NCBI GenBank assembly: GCA_046704565.1
Contig: JBJKRP010000130.1
Location: 1 to 8,533, forward strand
From: FEN-1297 sp046704565
GTDB lineage: Bacteria > Bacteroidota > Ignavibacteria > Ignavibacteriales > Ignavibacteriaceae
DNA: 8,533 nucleotides
Direction: 5' to 3'
Shown here: piece by piece, positions 6,999 through 8,533 of the stretch
Layout of the letters: every line of letters begins with the position of its first letter
Numbering within the stretch: the first letter of the stretch is position 1
Notes under the pieces: generated by a model
Database searches by the model: none
Told to the model about the DNA's origin: nothing
The model's input: the letters and a program-made list of their open reading frames with translations, nothing else
Translations under genes and position numbers: made by a program

Positions 6999-7072
6999 AG
7001 GCGCCGGTCGGATTCGAACCGACGAATAAAGGTTTTGCAGACCTTCGCCTTAAGCCACTTGGCTACAGCGCC
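6999..7072 (-). tRNA. tRNA-Cys (GCA)
   Basis: A full cloverleaf on the minus strand. Acceptor GGCGCTG pairs with CGGCGCC, the D arm is GCC...GGC, and the anticodon stem AAGGT/ACCTT encloses loop CTGCAAA with anticodon GCA. The variable region is TATTC, and T stem GTCGG/CCGAC encloses TTCGAAT. The discriminator base is U; CCA is not encoded. No mismatched stem pairs were seen beyond one G-U in the acceptor. This is the intact member of a family of three Cys-like copies here. Confidence 0.95.
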
Positions 7073-7115
7073 TTAAAAATTTTCTAACTACTAACAATGA
7101 ATTCAAGTTCATCAT

Positions 7116-7198
7116 GGCGTCTGTCGGATTCGAATCGGCAAATAAAGGTTTTGCAGAACTTCGCCTTAAGTCCCGATCGCTATCGGGACTACAGCGCC
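7116..7198 (-). pseudogene. tRNA-Cys copy with D arm replaced by palindrome
   Basis: It aligns end to end with the intact tRNA-Cys, including anticodon loop CTGCAAA, but carries several substitutions that break pairs: two mismatches in the acceptor stem, two in the T stem and one in the anticodon stem. The 8 bases of the D arm that should lie between TTAAG and CTACAG (plus-strand sense) are replaced by an 18-base palindrome, TCCCGAT, CGCT, ATCGGGA. The upstream leader also matches the intact copy (AAGGCGCTG preceded by a run of T on the minus strand), so the duplication included flanking DNA. It is unlikely to be a working tRNA; a structured non-tRNA transcript is not excluded. Confidence 0.85.
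7169..7190. repeat. TCCCGAT-family hairpin, 9-bp stem
   Basis: AGTCCCGAT (7169-7177), loop CGCT, ATCGGGACT (7182-7190): perfect 9-bp arms inside the D-arm position of a tRNA-Cys copy. The same 7-base core appears in the damaged tRNA-Gly at 7369-7386 and in degenerate form near 791-808 and 4968-4985. Confidence 0.9.
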
Positions 7199-7200
7199 TT

Positions 7201-7227
7201 AAAAAATAAAATCCACTTTATGTGGAT
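7201..7227 (-). terminator. Intrinsic terminator after tRNA-Gly
   Basis: On the minus strand, 5 bases after the tRNA-Gly discriminator base, ATCCAC and GTGGAT form a 6-bp stem with a 5-base loop, followed directly by TTTTATTTTTT. Position and polarity fit termination of the tRNA-Gly transcript. The tRNA-Cys copies downstream would then need their own promoter or read-through. Confidence 0.7.
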
Positions 7228-7232
7228 ACTTG

Positions 7233-7305
<73 letters not shown>

Positions 7306-7368
7306 ATATATATAATATTCTAAATCTTTTTTAAGAACCTTTATTTCGAAACCGCGATATCAACCTTG

Positions 7369-7386
7369 GTCCCGATTGATCGGGAC
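7369..7386. repeat. TCCCGAT-family palindrome in tRNA-Gly copy
   Basis: GTCCCGAT (7369-7376), TG, ATCGGGAC (7379-7386): perfect 8-bp arms. It takes the place of the anticodon 3' half of a tRNA-Gly copy and shares its core and its 18-base length with the element in the tRNA-Cys copy. Confidence 0.9.
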
Positions 7387-7398
7387 GCTCTACCAATC

Positions 7399-7413
7399 CG
7401 ACCCTATTGGTCG
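7399..7413. repeat. 5-bp inverted repeat in D-loop insertion
   Basis: CGACC, CTATT, GGTCG form a short perfect hairpin in the first half of the D-loop insertion. An alternative pairing, CCAAT (7393-7397) with ATTGG (7406-7410), uses one base pair set from the tRNA flank, so the true unit is unclear. Confidence 0.5.
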
Positions 7414-7417
7414 AGAC

Positions 7418-7442
7418 CTCGTTCCGCTTAATGCGGAACGGG
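7418..7442. repeat. 8-bp hairpin in D-loop insertion
   Basis: CGTTCCGC (7420-7427), TTAAT, GCGGAACG (7433-7440) form a perfect 8-bp stem, extended outward by a G-T and a C-G pair. It ends exactly where tRNA-Gly sequence resumes at 7443. It is a different sequence family from the TCCCGAT elements. Confidence 0.85.
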
Positions 7443-7458
7443 CTGAGCTATTCCCGCA

Positions 7459-7662
7459 TACTTAAACATGCAAACCCTTTTAAGTACGTTCACGCAAACG
7501 AAACTTTATGGCTGCTTTATCGTCCTAAAAATTCGGTTCAAATATAATAGGATTAGTTTTTCAATGCAATACGGGATAAACAAAATAATTGCTTTTTCAG
7601 TTGTTGAATTCAAAATTTATTAAATTGCACATGAAATCTTTTCCAACTTTAACTTATTTTTT
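7459..7662. other. Leader region upstream of plsY
   Basis: No gene. An 8-bp inverted repeat TACTTAAA (7459-7466) and TTTAAGTA (7479-7486) lies next to the damaged tRNA-Gly. The remainder is AT-rich and should contain the plsY promoter, but I cannot single out a convincing pair of boxes. Confidence 0.45.
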
Positions 7663-8298
7663 ATGAACTATTTAATATGCGTGGTTACCGGGTATCTTTT
7701 AGGTTCTATACCAACGGGATACCTAATACTAAAGAGAGATAAAGGAATCGATATCAGGCAGGCGGGTTCGGGAAATGTTGGAGCTTTGAATGCTATGGAA
7801 ACTTCCGGTTCAAAAGCTATCGGATTATTGGTATTATTTATCGATGCATTAAAAGGTCTGCTGAGTGTTTATTTGTCAATACTATTTTTCCCGCATGATT
7901 TTACTCTGCCGGCGCTCGCCTTATTTTTTGCTGTCTTCAGTCATTGTTATAATCCCTGGCTTGGGTTTGACGGCGGAAGAGGTCTGGCTACTGCAGCAGG
8001 CGGAACAATTCTAATATTCCCTGTCCTTCCGGCAGTATGGTTAATAATTTGGTCTGCTTCTTTCATATTAAAAAAGAATGTTCATTTTGCAAATATAATG
8101 GCTATAATCGTTACCTTTATCGGTGTTTTCTTCATACAAGAAATTGATTTCAGATATTCCTTTCCTCACTCATATTCAGTTTCTATTATATTATTTTTTA
8201 GCTCGGCATTAATGATGCTTCTTTTTATAAGGCACATTGAACCCATGAAAGAAATTATTATAAATTACAAATCGGTTAAGAGAAGAAATGAGCAATAA
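7663..8298 (+). CDS. plsY: Acyl-phosphate:glycerol-3-phosphate acyltransferase
   Basis: The product is 211 residues with several membrane helices, the size and layout of PlsY. PlsY moves the acyl chain from acyl-phosphate to position 1 of glycerol-3-phosphate, the first acylation of phospholipid synthesis, in the inner membrane. Motif 1 is GSIPTGYLILKR (14-25) and IDIRQAGSGNVGALN (29-43). Motif 2 is GFDGGRGLATAAGG (101-114), expected to bind glycerol phosphate. The third motif, near FIRHIEPMKEI (188-198), is only loosely like the usual HRENI. Two small departures from consensus are GALN for GATN and GGRG for GGKG. No Shine-Dalgarno is visible before the ATG. The gene overlaps the next one by 11 bases. 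Confidence in the family is high. Confidence 0.92.
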   Translation: MNYLICVVTGYLLGSIPTGYLILKRDKGIDIRQAGSGNVGALNAMETSGSKAIGLLVLFIDALKGLLSVYLSILFFPHDFTLPALALFFAVFSHCYNPWLGFDGGRGLATAAGGTILIFPVLPAVWLIIWSASFILKKNVHFANIMAIIVTFIGVFFIQEIDFRYSFPHSYSVSIILFFSSALMMLLFIRHIEPMKEIIINYKSVKRRNEQ

Positions 8299-8533
8299 AA
8301 GAATTTCGATAATTTTAATAACAGCTATTTTCGTAGTTTCAGCATCTTTTTTAATACTAGCACAAACTAAAAACGATCCTAAGCTTTACTATGATTCAAA
8401 TGCAAGCAGTTCCGATTCTCCTTTTCAAAACGGAGCCCAACAAAACGAGAGCGTTAGCGGCAGCAGGCAAAATGCAATTACTGAAGCGGTTAAAAAGGTT
8501 AGTCCGGCTGTTGTAGGAATAAACGTTACCGAA
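8288..8533 (+). CDS. HtrA/DegP-like serine protease, N-terminal part
   Basis: Eighty-two codons are visible before the right edge. Residues 4-26 (RISIILITAIFVVSASFLIL) form a signal peptide or membrane anchor, and then a Ser/Asn/Gln-rich linker follows (about 27-61). The segment NAITEAVKKVSPAVVGINVTE (62-82) matches the start of the trypsin-like domain of HtrA/DegP proteases (typically xAVxxVxPAVVxI). The catalytic His, Asp and Ser and any PDZ domains lie outside the window. The ATG lies inside plsY in another frame, 11 bases of overlap, so the two are probably co-transcribed and coupled. The expected role is periplasmic degradation or refolding of damaged envelope proteins. Confidence 0.85.
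   Translation, partial: MSNKRISIILITAIFVVSASFLILAQTKNDPKLYYDSNASSSDSPFQNGAQQNESVSGSRQNAITEAVKKVSPAVVGINVTE

Larger units (their letters stand above)
7346..7457 (-). pseudogene. tRNA-Gly copy interrupted by several palindromes
   Basis: In plus-strand sense, 7346-7368 matches the T-loop to anticodon-stem part of the intact tRNA-Gly with two substitutions. Bases 7387-7395 (GCTCTACCA) match the D stem, and 7443-7457 (CTGAGCTATTCCCGC) match the D/acceptor 5' part exactly. Between the first two parts, the 10 bases that include half of the anticodon arm are replaced by an 18-base palindrome, GTCCCGAT, TG, ATCGGGAC. Between the last two, about 46 extra bases sit in the D loop and hold two more hairpins. 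The acceptor 3' strand is lost. No tRNA can be made from it. Confidence 0.85.

Noticed and set aside
6609..7016. Classic genomic-island attachment sites (attL/attR) from the repeated tRNA-Cys 3' end
   Set aside because: Only about 400 bases and one GIY-YIG gene lie between, there is no integrase, and the repeat extends into internal tRNA parts; kept only as a hypothesis in the findings.

Overview
The window is low in GC and about 8.5 kb long. Its genes point to the Bacteroidota/Chlorobi/Ignavibacteriota side of the tree. This rests on overall character only: a Gram-negative outer-membrane barrel protein, PlsY next to an HtrA-type protease, a small GIY-YIG protein beside tRNA genes, mostly weak Shine-Dalgarno signals, and many short palindromes in intergenic DNA. 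No rRNA or marker gene fixes the taxon.

Layout. Positions 1-725 hold the 5' part of a minus-strand membrane protein gene that runs off the left edge. Positions 730-1920 hold no convincing intact gene. They contain a 12-bp perfect palindrome inside repeat-like DNA, a 21-bp tandem repeat that reads as coiled-coil heptads in one frame but carries a stop, and an AT-rich spacer with a 13-bp inverted repeat. Next come minus-strand genes: a secreted beta-barrel-like protein (1921-2676); a DUF493 protein, a geranylgeranyl-reductase-family flavoprotein and a small coupled ORF that look like one operon (4666 down to 2900); and an MFS metabolite transporter (5096-6364). A 429-bp gap between DUF493 and the transporter contains hairpins and a terminator-like structure facing the plus strand.

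Positions 6599-7457 are the most unusual part. An intact tRNA-Cys(GCA) and an intact tRNA-Gly(GCC) lie on the minus strand among three damaged tRNA copies, two of Cys and one of Gly. In each damaged copy an internal segment has been exchanged for, or interrupted by, a short near-perfect palindrome, while the tRNA sequence on both sides of the exchange is kept. Two different tRNA copies carry the same palindrome family (TCCCGAT...ATCGGGA). A small GIY-YIG nuclease-family gene sits between the intact tRNA-Cys and one damaged tRNA-Cys copy.

The right end is a plus-strand pair: plsY (phospholipid synthesis) overlapping by 11 bases the start of an HtrA/DegP-like periplasmic protease that runs off the edge. 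The theme shared by most of the protein genes is the cell envelope: phospholipid synthesis, an outer-membrane protein, a transporter and periplasmic quality control. The tRNA/palindrome cluster is the candidate for something undescribed.
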